Source: a virus
Virus record (IMG/VR): IMGVR_UViG_3300031951_009873
Span: 1 to 64,000 of that record
Length of the DNA stretch: 64,000 bases
Reading direction: 5' to 3' (one strand)
Part shown: one piece after another, positions 35,837 through 44,842 of the stretch
Numbering within the stretch: position 1 is the stretch's first letter
How the letters are laid out: the number at the start of each line of letters is the position of its first letter
Position numbers and translations under genes: made by a program
The notes under the pieces: model-generated
The model's input: only the letters and a program-made list of their open reading frames with translations
Told to the model about the DNA's origin: nothing
Databases searched by the model: none

Positions 35837-37467
35837 TGTACATAATTGGAATATCGTGTTTCTATCACGATTCGTCTATTTGTTTGTTCAAGGATGGTGA
35901 ATTGGTTTTTGCGTGTGAAGAAGAAAGGTTTACTGGCAAAAAACACGATTCGTCGTTCCCCCACAACGGATTGCGTTACATATTAGACACGTACAAGATA
36001 CGTTTAGATGAAATAGAAAAGTTTTGCTTCTACGAAACCCCAGCACTAAAGCTGGGCAGAATAGTCAAAAACTACATCCGACATCCTATTTCGTCGTTTT
36101 CATTTACTAAACAATCCTTGATAAACTGGTATAAGAATGCCCAAACTCTACGAAAAGAGGTTGGGAATAATGTCTATTACCAGCCACATCATCATTCCCA
36201 TCTATATTATTCGTACTATACATCTATGTTCAAAGATGCAGTAGTTGTATCGGTCGATGGTGTGGGGGAAACAGATACCGCAACCGTAGCGATTGTCAAA
36301 GACGGTAAATTTACATTCAAACCACTAATGAAATACCCACAGTCATTGGGACTATTTTACTCTGCGATGACTTCGTTCTTAGGGTTCAAACCCAACAACG
36401 GCGAATATAAGTTGATGGGGCTAGCTGGGTTTGGTAATCCTCACATATACTACGACAGAGTTAGTAGTTTAAGTATGAAACACTTTGTATGGGACAAGTC
36501 TAATGAAGTAATGTTCAATGAGAACTTATCAAAGGAATTAGGAATCCCAAATAGACTCCCAGAAGAAGAAATATTACAAGTCCATAAAGATATTGCCGCA
36601 GCAACTCAACTGGTATACGAACATAATTTGTTCTCGTTGTTAGACCAAGTAGCCAAAGAAACCGATATCAGAAACTTGTGCCTCGGTGGTGGATGTGCAT
36701 ACAACGGGGTGGCTAACGGTAAAATAAAGAACATCACTCCGTTTACAGAATTATGGATACCACCCGCTCCATCTGATGCTGGGTCGTCTGTTGGTGCCGT
36801 ACTAGGATATTTACGACACCAAAATGGATTTGAACATCGGGTAAAAGAAACCCCGTTCCTAGGACCAGAATATTCTGACGAAGATATTATCAACCAACTA
36901 CCAGGAGTAAAGCTAAAGAAAGTCAGTGATAGTAAATTATACGAACTGGTTTCCCAAGAATTACAGAAGGGGAAAGTAGTTGGGTGGCTCAGAGGTAAGT
37001 CTGAATTCGGTGCAAGAGCATTAGGGCATCGGTCAATCCTAGCAAACCCATTCATCGATGGAACCAGAGATAAGGTAAACAGTATCATTAAGAAGAGAGA
37101 AGGGTTTCGTCCGTTTGCACCTATGGTCCGCTATGATATTCAATCTGAATATTTTCACGAAGAGGACTATGTTCCGTATATGAACCAAGTGGTTAATGTC
37201 AAGGAAGAACATCGAAACTTATTGAAAGAAGTGTCAAATGTCGATGGTACGGCTAGAATACAGAGTGTGAAACGGGCTGAGAACCCTACCATCCATAAGT
37301 TACTTACGAAGTTCTCAGAAGTATCGGGTAATCCACCCATCCTATTGAATACATCATTTAATGTTCGGGGTCAAACGATGGTCTTGACACCACGCATGGC
37401 ATATGATACATTTATAAGTACCGATATTGGCGTACTAGTATTAAATAATTTTATTATAATAAAGTGA
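35836..37467 (+). CDS. O-carbamoyltransferase (NodU/TobZ family)
   Basis: The 543-residue product starts at ATG 35836 behind a perfect AAGGAGG site. It has IIGISCFYHDSSICLF and VFACEEERFTGKKHD, the N-terminal Kae1-like signature, PHHHSHLYY (metal-binding His cluster near residue 119), VVVSVDGVGETDTATVA, LGGGCAYNGVANGKI, and KSEFGARALGHRSILANP near residue 390, the YrdC-like part. This is a full-length member of the family that makes carbamoyl-adenylate from carbamoyl phosphate and ATP and moves the carbamoyl group to a hydroxyl, often on a sugar. It suits a glycan-decoration role. Confidence 0.92.
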   Translation: MYIIGISCFYHDSSICLFKDGELVFACEEERFTGKKHDSSFPHNGLRYILDTYKIRLDEIEKFCFYETPALKLGRIVKNYIRHPISSFSFTKQSLINWYKNAQTLRKEVGNNVYYQPHHHSHLYYSYYTSMFKDAVVVSVDGVGETDTATVAIVKDGKFTFKPLMKYPQSLGLFYSAMTSFLGFKPNNGEYKLMGLAGFGNPHIYYDRVSSLSMKHFVWDKSNEVMFNENLSKELGIPNRLPEEEILQVHKDIAAATQLVYEHNLFSLLDQVAKETDIRNLCLGGGCAYNGVANGKIKNITPFTELWIPPAPSDAGSSVGAVLGYLRHQNGFEHRVKETPFLGPEYSDEDIINQLPGVKLKKVSDSKLYELVSQELQKGKVVGWLRGKSEFGARALGHRSILANPFIDGTRDKVNSIIKKREGFRPFAPMVRYDIQSEYFHEEDYVPYMNQVVNVKEEHRNLLKEVSNVDGTARIQSVKRAENPTIHKLLTKFSEVSGNPPILLNTSFNVRGQTMVLTPRMAYDTFISTDIGVLVLNNFIIIK

Positions 37468-37476
37468 GGAAGTGTT

Positions 37477-37881
37477 ATGAGTGAAAGAAAGTATTTGCCC
37501 ACCTTAGCAGAGCTTGTGGATAGACTATCTATTTCGCAGCTGAAAGAAGTATTCATCCCACAACATAAGGGTGAGTATTCACAAGAAATTAAAGATATTG
37601 TTCACGATATTCAACTAGTACTGGACGAACAGCAAGGTGCGATTACCGCCGAAACTATTCGTGCTATTGTAGTATTGGCACAGATGAATCTACACATTTG
37701 GCATAACGAATCAAACTATCGTAAGGGTATCAAGGAGGGTAACAATCTTGAACTTACCCACGGTATCAATGGTATTCGTAACACCGCCAAGAACAAGATT
37801 CAAGAAATCGTTGGTGGTCGGAAGGACTACAAGATTGATTGTTTAGCGGCTGAATTTAAAGATTGGGAAATTAGCTGGTAA
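37477..37881 (+). CDS. Conserved hypothetical phage protein (134 aa)
   Basis: The product begins MSERKYLPTLAELVDRLSIS and is helical, with ITAETIRAIVVLAQMNLHIW, GNNLELTHGINGIRNTAKNK and a final GGRKDYKIDCLAAEFKDW. I recognise a resemblance to small phage proteins with the same LPTLAELVDRLSI and LTHGINGIRN motifs but know no function. The ribosome site is GTGAGGAAG. It is 10 bases after the carbamoyltransferase and 2 bases before an SGNH gene, and lacks membrane segments. It might be a sugar-pathway partner or an unrelated factor. Confidence 0.55.
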   Translation: MSERKYLPTLAELVDRLSISQLKEVFIPQHKGEYSQEIKDIVHDIQLVLDEQQGAITAETIRAIVVLAQMNLHIWHNESNYRKGIKEGNNLELTHGINGIRNTAKNKIQEIVGGRKDYKIDCLAAEFKDWEISW

Positions 37882-37882
37882 C

Positions 37883-38839
37883 ATGAAGAAATATAAATAT
37901 TTGGTAGTGTGTGGATGTTCGTTATCATACGGTCAGCACTGTCCTGCCAATCAAACTTATGCGAAATTATTAGCAGATAAGTTAGGACTGACACTAATAA
38001 ATTTGTCTACTCCAGCTACTGGTTGGTACTCGGTGGAAACAAATATAACATCATTTATACAAAATAACAAAAGTATACTTGATGAATGTTTTTTCATACT
38101 ACAAAAATCAATGTTGGATAGGCGAGTGAACTACGAAGAGGTTTCTACATGTAGAACAGATGTGTGGGAAAAATGGAACATAAAGTATATGTCACCTATC
38201 AATGTGTTATTTCATGGATTTAATGATTGGTATACATATTTTGGACAAGACAAAGCAAGGATATATACTACCAAAGATGTATCTATGTCTGAATTAGCAA
38301 TATCAATTTTTCCAGAGCATAAGCGTTCTATAGACCGACATAATCAAGGTTCATTTTACTGGAAATTGCAAGAAGGCATGTTAGATGTACAAGCAGTTTT
38401 TGAGGAAATCATGTTACATTGGGCTATGCGAATAAATTCGTTTCACTTGTTCCTTAAAAATTTAAATCTTGACCATATAATTGTTGATGGGTATTCTCCA
38501 TTTTTGTCATATAAATTAAATTTTACAAATTATTATGATACCGACGATGATTACGAAATGGTAAAAAGATTCTGGTCAACCCAACCAACCACCACTCACG
38601 CAAATACTGACTTTATTTTTGATTTTAAAAATATAAAAGCAGGATGGATATTTGATTCTATAGATACAAAATATAAGATAGATGACGTAGTACTTTGGGG
38701 ATTGTATTTATTCAAGCAAATAGGAACAGCTTGGAATATCGATGGAGGTCATGCTGGACCGCTGGGCATGCAACTGATAGCAAATACGATATATAAGAAT
38801 CTATTGAATAAAGGTTGGTTTTTGCCGGAGAATACATGA
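37883..38839 (+). CDS. SGNH-hydrolase-like protein 5
   Basis: The 318-residue product has YLVVCGCSLSYGQHCPANQ (GCSLS nucleophile block), LINLSTPATGWYSVETNI (middle block) and ILDECFFILQKSMLDRR, then a long insertion and the end GGHAGPLGMQLIANTIY, where the dyad His is in the HAGPLG motif. It contains three of the four expected blocks but is longer than a minimal SGNH fold (about 200 residues). Its stop overlaps the next start by four bases. Substrate unknown. Confidence 0.66.
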   Translation: MKKYKYLVVCGCSLSYGQHCPANQTYAKLLADKLGLTLINLSTPATGWYSVETNITSFIQNNKSILDECFFILQKSMLDRRVNYEEVSTCRTDVWEKWNIKYMSPINVLFHGFNDWYTYFGQDKARIYTTKDVSMSELAISIFPEHKRSIDRHNQGSFYWKLQEGMLDVQAVFEEIMLHWAMRINSFHLFLKNLNLDHIIVDGYSPFLSYKLNFTNYYDTDDDYEMVKRFWSTQPTTTHANTDFIFDFKNIKAGWIFDSIDTKYKIDDVVLWGLYLFKQIGTAWNIDGGHAGPLGMQLIANTIYKNLLNKGWFLPENT

Positions 38840-39561
38840 AGAAAAAATTATTAATAGGAGGATGTTCCTTCTCACAGTATCAAGGCCCTCCAACAGAAAG
38901 TCGTAAACCAAAATGGAAGCCGTGGACGGATTTTTTGATGGACGAATTTGAAGAAAAATTTAAAATCATAAACCGTGCGCAGAGTTCATTTGGCCAAGGT
39001 ATGATTGCGCAATCTATTGTCGAAGAATTAATAAGATACAATTTTGAAGTTGATTATGTAATAATACAATGGTCAGCTATAGGTAGGTCTTATTCATTGA
39101 ATAAAAAAGATTTCATCGATAGAGTAGTTCAGCATGGAGAATTACAATTCGCACCACATATGGAGGAGTACGTTACTGGTAAGCCAGAAGGGCAGGTAAC
39201 AGGTAACAATCCTCTTATGGATGTGATAAATGAAACTTCTTCACATTTTTATACAGCATCTCTAATAAAAATATTGATGACGAAGGCACTATTGGAAAAC
39301 AAAAAGATTCCATACATAATGTTCTGGGGATGGCAGCAAATTACTACGGAAATTGAATACGAAAATAAAAAGATAATAGATTCAATTTATGATGAAAATT
39401 TTTGGAGATTTAATGATAATGGTGGAATGAACGAGTACATAGTATCTAATTTAGGAAAAGAGATAGGATTGGTGGGTAAAGGTGATTTTCATCCATCTAC
39501 CACTGGGCAAAAGTTTTTTTATGATAATATAGTTAAGTCTTGGAAGTTTTTATGGGAGTAA
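38836..39561 (+). CDS. SGNH-hydrolase-like protein 6
   Basis: The 241-residue product (ATG 38836, GCCGGAG upstream) has LLIGGCSFSQYQGPPTE (GCSFS), INRAQSSFGQGMIAQSI, DYVIIQWSAIGRSYSL (I-x-Q-W-S strand) and KGDFHPSTTGQKFFYDNI at the end, which gives the DxxH-type dyad (D-F-H-P). It is tightly coupled to its neighbours. The layout is the same as SGNH 3 and 4, so these copies look like tandem duplicates that have diverged. Confidence 0.76.
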   Translation: MKKKLLIGGCSFSQYQGPPTESRKPKWKPWTDFLMDEFEEKFKIINRAQSSFGQGMIAQSIVEELIRYNFEVDYVIIQWSAIGRSYSLNKKDFIDRVVQHGELQFAPHMEEYVTGKPEGQVTGNNPLMDVINETSSHFYTASLIKILMTKALLENKKIPYIMFWGWQQITTEIEYENKKIIDSIYDENFWRFNDNGGMNEYIVSNLGKEIGLVGKGDFHPSTTGQKFFYDNIVKSWKFLWE

Positions 39562-39761
39562 TAGAAACTAAGAAAAGAACTATGTTTAAAACTATTAGTT
39601 GGAGATTGGTTGCGATATTAAATTCATTTTTAATTTTAACTATGAACCTAACTACAAACAATTTACTCAATGCGATATACATGAATATTACTGGGTTTTT
39701 TGTTTTCTATTTTTTTGAAAGAGTTTGGGCCAATATACAATATGGGAGATACATAGAGTGA
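39552..39761 (+). CDS. DUF2061-type small membrane protein 1
   Basis: The 69-residue product (ATG 39552) shows RTMFKTISWRLVAILNSF, then LILTMNLTTNNLLNAIYMN and ITGFFVFYFFERVWANI, the RT-x-x-K-T-x-S-W-R start, two membrane helices and the Y-x-x-E-R-x-W end of DUF2061. The family is of unknown function and occurs in marine bacteria and phages, sometimes near sulfate-activation genes. A second copy at 46069 lies directly beside an APS-kinase-like gene. Insertion in the host inner membrane is expected. It overlaps the preceding SGNH gene. Confidence 0.82.
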   Translation: MGVIETKKRTMFKTISWRLVAILNSFLILTMNLTTNNLLNAIYMNITGFFVFYFFERVWANIQYGRYIE

Positions 39762-40957
39762 TATATGTTTTGGATATAGATGGTTGGCCGTTCGATTCAC
39801 AGTGGCCCAGTAATAAGGAACCATTTCAATATGTAACATTAGAATACTTTATTAAAGATTTTTTGTTTAAAGGGAAACAAATTGCGGTACATAAAATAGA
39901 AGGCAATAACAAAATTTCCCCAGAGGCTGTAGATAAAATACTGACAGAAAATACAGATATTAAAGTATTTGCCTGTAATTTAGATGCATTTGAAGACAAG
40001 CAGTCATTATTATTATATGATGAACAACTTTGTCAAAAATATCCGAACGTATTTTTTATATTTTTTTACCACGAATTAGATTTTACATTTTTAGTAGACT
40101 CGACTAGCAAAGGTATAAAAAATATAAGTTATGTCGTTAATTCGTTCACTACAAATGATTATGAAGAACTTAATAAAAAGATATTTCCATACTATGTTAT
40201 AAATTCCTACCTACAGAAAAATTATGAATCGATGTACAGAATGTACCATCCGAACTATAATCTAAGAAAAATTAAGAAATTTAATTTTCTAAATGGCATA
40301 CATAAACCGCATAGATTAGCTGCGTACGAATTGATAAAAACGCATAATATGTTAGATGATGGTTTCTTTTCTTATTTAGATTACACAAAATTTTTAAAGA
40401 ATGACCAACACAAAGAAACAACAGCTAACTGGTTGGACATAACCATAGAAGAACTAGAAACCAGATTATCTAACCTTGAAGTTCCTTATTTGTTAGAAAC
40501 ATACGAACCAAAGAACCAACCTGGGGTATTTGCTGCACCGTTCTTAATTCCCTTTATATATTCTTGGCAAAGTTATATTTCGATTACATCTGAAACAAAT
40601 TATATAGAACGTACAAACGTGGTATCCTTATCAGAAAAATCATTTAAAGCATTCGCTGGGTTTAATATTCCATTGATATATGGACAACCCAATCTAGTTG
40701 AATATTTAAAAAAGTTAGGATTTGATATGTTCGATGATTTATTTGATAACACTGTTGTAAACAGCAAAGCAGAAACATTAAGTAAACTGGATAGAAATTT
40801 ACAAGTTATTAAAAATATGTCGTTAGAAGAATTACACAATTTCTATGTAAAAAATTACAATAGGGTACAAAATAATTTTTATAATCTAATTTACAAAATA
40901 AAAGATAGACACTTTAACCAAATTCAACAAAATGTTAATGAAATATTCAATAAGTGA
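39758..40957 (+). CDS. GT10-like glycosyltransferase family protein, copy 4
   Basis: The product (399 residues from GTG 39758, which overlaps the previous stop; ATG 39725 would give a long overlap) starts VIYVLDIDGWPFDSQW. It has FNFLNGIHKPHRLAAYEL near residue 177 and ITSETNYIERTNVVSLSEKS followed by LVEYLKKLGFDMFDDLFD, so it belongs to the recurrent family, but the GFKTF...DESYD end is altered to GFDMFDDLFDN, the most diverged copy outside the fusion. Activity could differ from copies 1-3. Confidence 0.6.
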   Translation: MIYVLDIDGWPFDSQWPSNKEPFQYVTLEYFIKDFLFKGKQIAVHKIEGNNKISPEAVDKILTENTDIKVFACNLDAFEDKQSLLLYDEQLCQKYPNVFFIFFYHELDFTFLVDSTSKGIKNISYVVNSFTTNDYEELNKKIFPYYVINSYLQKNYESMYRMYHPNYNLRKIKKFNFLNGIHKPHRLAAYELIKTHNMLDDGFFSYLDYTKFLKNDQHKETTANWLDITIEELETRLSNLEVPYLLETYEPKNQPGVFAAPFLIPFIYSWQSYISITSETNYIERTNVVSLSEKSFKAFAGFNIPLIYGQPNLVEYLKKLGFDMFDDLFDNTVVNSKAETLSKLDRNLQVIKNMSLEELHNFYVKNYNRVQNNFYNLIYKIKDRHFNQIQQNVNEIFNK

Positions 40958-41564
40958 TTCGTGGGACTGGGTTACACATTTTGAAAATACTATAGCAGAG
41001 TATTGTGGGTCACGGTATGCAGTTGCGTGTGATTCCAACACCAATGCAATACGACTTGTATTACACTATCTGGGTATACAAAATCAACGCATACATATTC
41101 CGGCGAGAACATATGTGTCTGTACCGAACCAAATTATACTATCAGGAAATACACCAGTATTCGTAGATATTGATTGGCAAGGGTTGTACAATATTGGAAA
41201 TACTTCTATTGTTGATGCGGCTACCGCATTTTATAAGGGAATGTACCAAGAAAAGTATACCATATTATCTTTTCATCTTAAGAAAATTTTGAACATCGGA
41301 ACGGGTGGTATGATTCTGACCAACGATAAAGAGTTTGAACAATGGGCACGCCCTATGATTTATGATGGTAGACATAAGAACAAAATGTACGTTGATGACC
41401 AATTTGAGTGTGTAGGTTGGCATATGTATATGACTCCAGAACAAGCCAAGCGTGGATTAGAAATATTTCATTCCGACAAAATTAAAGATTGGAACTCTCC
41501 GTGTGGTGGAAGTTGGTTATACAAAGATTTACGAGAACAAAATGTTTTTAAGAGTTACGTATGA
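40932..41564 (+). CDS. Short DegT/DnrJ-type aminotransferase-like protein
   Basis: The 210-residue product resembles only the large N-terminal domain of DegT/DnrJ/EryC1 PLP enzymes. FENTIAEYCGSRYAVACDSN (with the A-V-x-x-x-S-x-T-x-A start of the cofactor pocket), VFVDIDWQGLYNIG, and LSFHLKKILNIGTGGMILT (Lys of the Schiff base, SFH-x-x-K) are clear. Usual family length is about 370 residues, and the C-terminal small domain is missing, so it may be inactive, partnered or a remodelled version. It is expected to aminate keto-sugars, and overlaps the upstream GT-like gene. ATG 40938 is an alternative start. Confidence 0.75.
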   Translation: MLMKYSISDSWDWVTHFENTIAEYCGSRYAVACDSNTNAIRLVLHYLGIQNQRIHIPARTYVSVPNQIILSGNTPVFVDIDWQGLYNIGNTSIVDAATAFYKGMYQEKYTILSFHLKKILNIGTGGMILTNDKEFEQWARPMIYDGRHKNKMYVDDQFECVGWHMYMTPEQAKRGLEIFHSDKIKDWNSPCGGSWLYKDLREQNVFKSYV

Positions 41565-41908
41565 CAAATTTAGTTTATTTTTTCTATTCTCTGGGATTAT
41601 TTATTTTAGGTTCATTTGGTCACTGGTATATTATGTATTGGCAATTTAAGAATCCTAATTGGATTAAAATGCCGACGCCATACATACTAGCAGCAGCGTC
41701 CGCATTTTTCTGGATTTCCGCATCTCATTACGGGGTTAAAGCATTCAACGGTGAGATGTGGTCAAACAGATTTTTGTTTTTCGTTACTGGTATAATGGTA
41801 GCAGCAATACTTTATCCTTATCATTTTAATCAACCATTTACAGGAAAGACGTTTGTACAACTACTTCTTTCACTAACCATAATTCTTGTAAGTTTACTTT
41901 GGAAATAA
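41561..41908 (+). CDS. Small integral membrane protein (115 aa)
   Basis: The product has four hydrophobic helices: LVYFFYSLGLFILGSF, MPTPYILAAASAFFWISAS, RFLFFVTGIMVAAILYP and TFVQLLLSLTIILVSLLW. No family is recognised. It overlaps the aminotransferase-like gene by four bases and lies one base before an SGNH gene. As one of few membrane proteins in the island, it could anchor the pathway to the inner membrane or act in host-surface modification (inference). Confidence 0.62.
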   Translation: MTNLVYFFYSLGLFILGSFGHWYIMYWQFKNPNWIKMPTPYILAAASAFFWISASHYGVKAFNGEMWSNRFLFFVTGIMVAAILYPYHFNQPFTGKTFVQLLLSLTIILVSLLWK

Positions 41909-41909
41909 T

Positions 41910-42614
41910 ATGAAACAAAAACTATTTCATTATGGGTGTTCGTTCACAGAAAACATTCGTTCATTTAAACTACATAACTTGTTTACGGACAAGTATGATT
42001 ATCATAATCACGGTTTAGCTAGTTCCGGTAACGGATTGATTTTTGATACTTTTAAGAAAACCGCAGAATCAGATTCTATAGCTATTTTACAGTGGTCATC
42101 TCTTACTCGTCCTCGGGATGAAAATTATAAAATATTAGAAACGTCTGATAATCCATTGTATGATTATTTGGAAGAATGGTATGGTACCTTATCCGAAGCA
42201 AGAGAATTTTCCAATAAAAATAATATAAAACTAGTACAGTATATTGGATGGGCTGAGTGGAAGGACTCTGAGTTAAACGATTATCATAGAAATAAACTTC
42301 AATCGTTTGGTATACATTGGTTTAAGTCTAAAAAGCAGTGGGACATAATTGCATCAAATTGTTTTCAATTTGAGGATCCTTACGAATGGAGTTCTCCTCC
42401 CAGACAGTTACCAGATGGAGAATATTTCCTTTGGTCAGATATAGAATGGGGCGGCATGAGTGAATGGATTAGATCAAATATAGAGATACACGATAGATAT
42501 AGGGGATGGACGGATGACACAGTTGCGGGAACCACATATTATGACCCGCACCCATCGGAGTATGCTAGTATTCAGTTTATAAAGGAATTTTTATTAAAAA
42601 CATTGGAAATGTAA
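41910..42614 (+). CDS. SGNH-hydrolase-like protein 7
   Basis: The 234-residue product starts LFHYGCSFTENIRSFKL with the GCSFT nucleophile block, then HGLASSGNGLIFDTF (middle Gly/Asn block), DSIAILQWSSLTRPRDE (the third block with the island's LQWSS strand) and DPHPSEYASIQFIKEFL at the end (HPS catalytic block). It is short and complete with all four blocks. It lies one base after the membrane-protein gene and one base before the next SGNH gene. Confidence 0.78.
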   Translation: MKQKLFHYGCSFTENIRSFKLHNLFTDKYDYHNHGLASSGNGLIFDTFKKTAESDSIAILQWSSLTRPRDENYKILETSDNPLYDYLEEWYGTLSEAREFSNKNNIKLVQYIGWAEWKDSELNDYHRNKLQSFGIHWFKSKKQWDIIASNCFQFEDPYEWSSPPRQLPDGEYFLWSDIEWGGMSEWIRSNIEIHDRYRGWTDDTVAGTTYYDPHPSEYASIQFIKEFLLKTLEM

Positions 42615-42615
42615 G

Positions 42616-43413
42616 ATGAAAACTATACTTTCTATTGGTTGTTCTTATGCTCTTGATTTAAATCAACACTATAAAAAAACTAGTACGCTTAGATTTTCAT
42701 ATGATGGTGCCTCGATAGAAACAATACTGGAAATGGTTAAGTATTTAGAAAGTACGGAAGAGCACTCAACTGAAAATTGGGTTGTGGGTATAACTCAAAT
42801 AGGTAGATTGAATAAACAAATTCCAAAAGGATTAGAATGGCAATCTCCAACATTAATAAAACCTAGAAATTTATTTTTCGACAAAGACCATAAATGGTGT
42901 TTTTTCTCGGAAGGACAAGAAGAAAAAGAAATGTCCTCTAATTTTTCATCAGAGTGGTGGAAAACCGAACATATCTCACACGTTTCCAAGCCAATAGAAG
43001 AACACATTAGAAATTATCTGAATGCTATTGTTGAAATACAAAATATTTTGAAAGATAAAAAATTTGTAATGTTTTTGATGAATAATACATTAGATGGTTG
43101 GGTTTATAAAAAAGATGGTAGATTATCACATATATATTCTGAATATAAAGGTTTCGACATACCAGAATTTAATGACACATTCACATTAGAAAAGATATGT
43201 CCCAGAGAGTGGTCTAATATAGATTTTAGTAAATTTTGTTTGTATGAACACATGCAAAGTAAGTTTGGTGGGCTTGATGAATACACTATACACAAGTATG
43301 GAGTAAATCATTTTGGTACGTATCAATCGGCGGATAAAAATGTATTTGGACAACATCCTATACACGAAGCACAATGGAATTTTTTCAATGAGGTCATAAA
43401 ACACAGATTATGA
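42616..43413 (+). CDS. SGNH-hydrolase-like protein 8
   Basis: A 265-residue product starting TILSIGCSYALDLNQHY (GCSYA block), with NWVVGITQIGRLNKQIP as the likely third block and an end GQHPIHEAQWNFFNEVI that places the dyad His in HPIHEAQ. The middle Gly/Asn block is less clear (FSYDGASIETILEM). Divergence is greater than in SGNH 6 or 7, so a catalytic change is possible. Its stop overlaps the next gene by four bases. Confidence 0.66.
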   Translation: MKTILSIGCSYALDLNQHYKKTSTLRFSYDGASIETILEMVKYLESTEEHSTENWVVGITQIGRLNKQIPKGLEWQSPTLIKPRNLFFDKDHKWCFFSEGQEEKEMSSNFSSEWWKTEHISHVSKPIEEHIRNYLNAIVEIQNILKDKKFVMFLMNNTLDGWVYKKDGRLSHIYSEYKGFDIPEFNDTFTLEKICPREWSNIDFSKFCLYEHMQSKFGGLDEYTIHKYGVNHFGTYQSADKNVFGQHPIHEAQWNFFNEVIKHRL

Positions 43414-44195
43414 TAAATAAAAAAACAGAATGGGATTTTAATAAATCCGAATATGGATTTGGCAGAACTAAAATTGATAATTTCTTGGACGAAAACACCG
43501 TTCGGGCTTTATATGAAGAATGTGTAAACGCACCAAAGGGCGGATGGACTGTGTTTACTCGCGCGGGTTCTCGTATGGAAGAGTTTAACGACTTGATTTC
43601 TTTACCGACCGCACACAGGATTACATATGATATTATGCACTCCGGTGAGTTCTTATATGAACTAGAACAAATGACTGGTATCGTTGGATTACTACCAGAC
43701 CCACATTTAGTTGGTTCGGGATATTCGATTATCAGAAATGGTAACACACTTGGGTGCCATTACGACTTTAACTGGAATGACCGTATCCGATTACATAGAA
43801 AATTGACATCATTGTTGTACATTACCCCAGACTGGCAAGACGAATGGGGTGGACATATTCAATATTATGATGATAATATAGATGTTAATCCGAACGCAAA
43901 ACTAATTGAATCGGTGGCACCAAGATTTAATAGATTTGTTATCAACGAGAATATTAAGCACGGACCATATCACAGAGTAAGTGCGGTAAATGCACCAGAT
44001 GATATTGGTCGGTGTGCTATCAGGTTCTTCTATTATATCAGTACTTCTGATCCAGATAAAGACAATCCACCACACAGAAGTACTTATAAATCCAACGAAT
44101 ATTCACATCACAAGCTATATGAAGAAGAAACTTGGGATGGGCATTTCGTAGGAAATGGCGGGGAAGACTACGGATATAACCACACGAATAAATAA
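43410..44195 (+). CDS. Prolyl-4-hydroxylase-like 2OG-Fe(II) oxygenase
   Basis: A 261-residue protein with the double-stranded beta-helix motifs: SGYSIIRNGNTLGCHYDFN (H-x-D iron motif near residues 116-118), LTSLLYITPDWQDEWGGHIQ, the distal His in HGPYHRVSAV (near 187) and CAIRFFYYIST (2OG-binding Arg). That is the complete 2-His-1-carboxylate set of prolyl 4-hydroxylase-like enzymes, many of which hydroxylate proteins or sugars. It overlaps the neighbouring sulfotransferase-like gene. Whether it hydroxylates a glycan, phage protein or host protein is unknown. Confidence 0.86.
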   Translation: MINKKTEWDFNKSEYGFGRTKIDNFLDENTVRALYEECVNAPKGGWTVFTRAGSRMEEFNDLISLPTAHRITYDIMHSGEFLYELEQMTGIVGLLPDPHLVGSGYSIIRNGNTLGCHYDFNWNDRIRLHRKLTSLLYITPDWQDEWGGHIQYYDDNIDVNPNAKLIESVAPRFNRFVINENIKHGPYHRVSAVNAPDDIGRCAIRFFYYISTSDPDKDNPPHRSTYKSNEYSHHKLYEEETWDGHFVGNGGEDYGYNHTNK

Positions 44196-44842
44196 TGTAT
44201 TGTGTTTTCCACTTACCGAGAACAGGCTCAAGATATTTACACAGTTTAATTAATAGTAGCTTGTCATATCTTGACCCAAGACACATAGGTACACATTTAG
44301 AACCATTCAATCCTGAGTTCAACACTTTAAATGATATTGAACATAAGTTTGAAGAGTTCACTAATAACGAACCACCGACAACCGTGAAAATGGTTATCAA
44401 TCATTATCCGTGGTTAGCGGATAAATTCATACAGCACCAAAAATACACTACGATTTTTATAAAACCTTTAAATTATAGAAAACGTTTATTGAAAGCACTG
44501 GTAGAAAAACATTTCAGAACATACAGTAACGGAACGAATAGAAAGGATGTAAGAGAGCCATTTGTGGGTAAATTAAAGTTTTCTGATGAATTAATAGAAG
44601 AACGTTTTTTTCATTACAAACTTCATATGGAATATGAAACACGATGCGACTATGTTTTTTATGATGAGTATTTATTCACGCATACAACTGACGTATTAAC
44701 TAAATTGAATTTACCATTAGTTACTACAAGATATAAACGGGTGGCACCATACTATTCAGATGAAGATATGCTAGAAAATATTGATGAGTTCAACAAACAA
44801 TACGATAAACTTAGTGTAAAAATTTTTGGATATGTTGTATGA
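44195..44842 (+). CDS. Sulfotransferase-like P-loop protein 1
   Basis: The 215-residue product starts YCVFHLPRTGSRYLHSLI, where LPRTGSRYL matches the 5'-phosphosulfate loop of sulfotransferases (P-x-x-G-S/T-x-x-L). It then has VKMVINHYPWLA, where the family has its 3'-phosphate site, and YKRVAPYYSDEDMLENIDEF at the end. It is a diverged relative of the gene at 45437 (LPKTASTLTWHIID). A nearby APS-kinase-like gene (46294) could supply PAPS, the sulfate donor. Assignment is inferred; a GDP-binding or kinase-like protein is an alternative. Confidence 0.6.
   Translation: MYCVFHLPRTGSRYLHSLINSSLSYLDPRHIGTHLEPFNPEFNTLNDIEHKFEEFTNNEPPTTVKMVINHYPWLADKFIQHQKYTTIFIKPLNYRKRLLKALVEKHFRTYSNGTNRKDVREPFVGKLKFSDELIEERFFHYKLHMEYETRCDYVFYDEYLFTHTTDVLTKLNLPLVTTRYKRVAPYYSDEDMLENIDEFNKQYDKLSVKIFGYVV

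Noticed and set aside
36606-37088. Minus-strand frame of 160 codons within the carbamoyltransferase gene
   Set aside because: It overlaps the strongly supported carbamoyltransferase coding frame and has no family resemblance or start signal.
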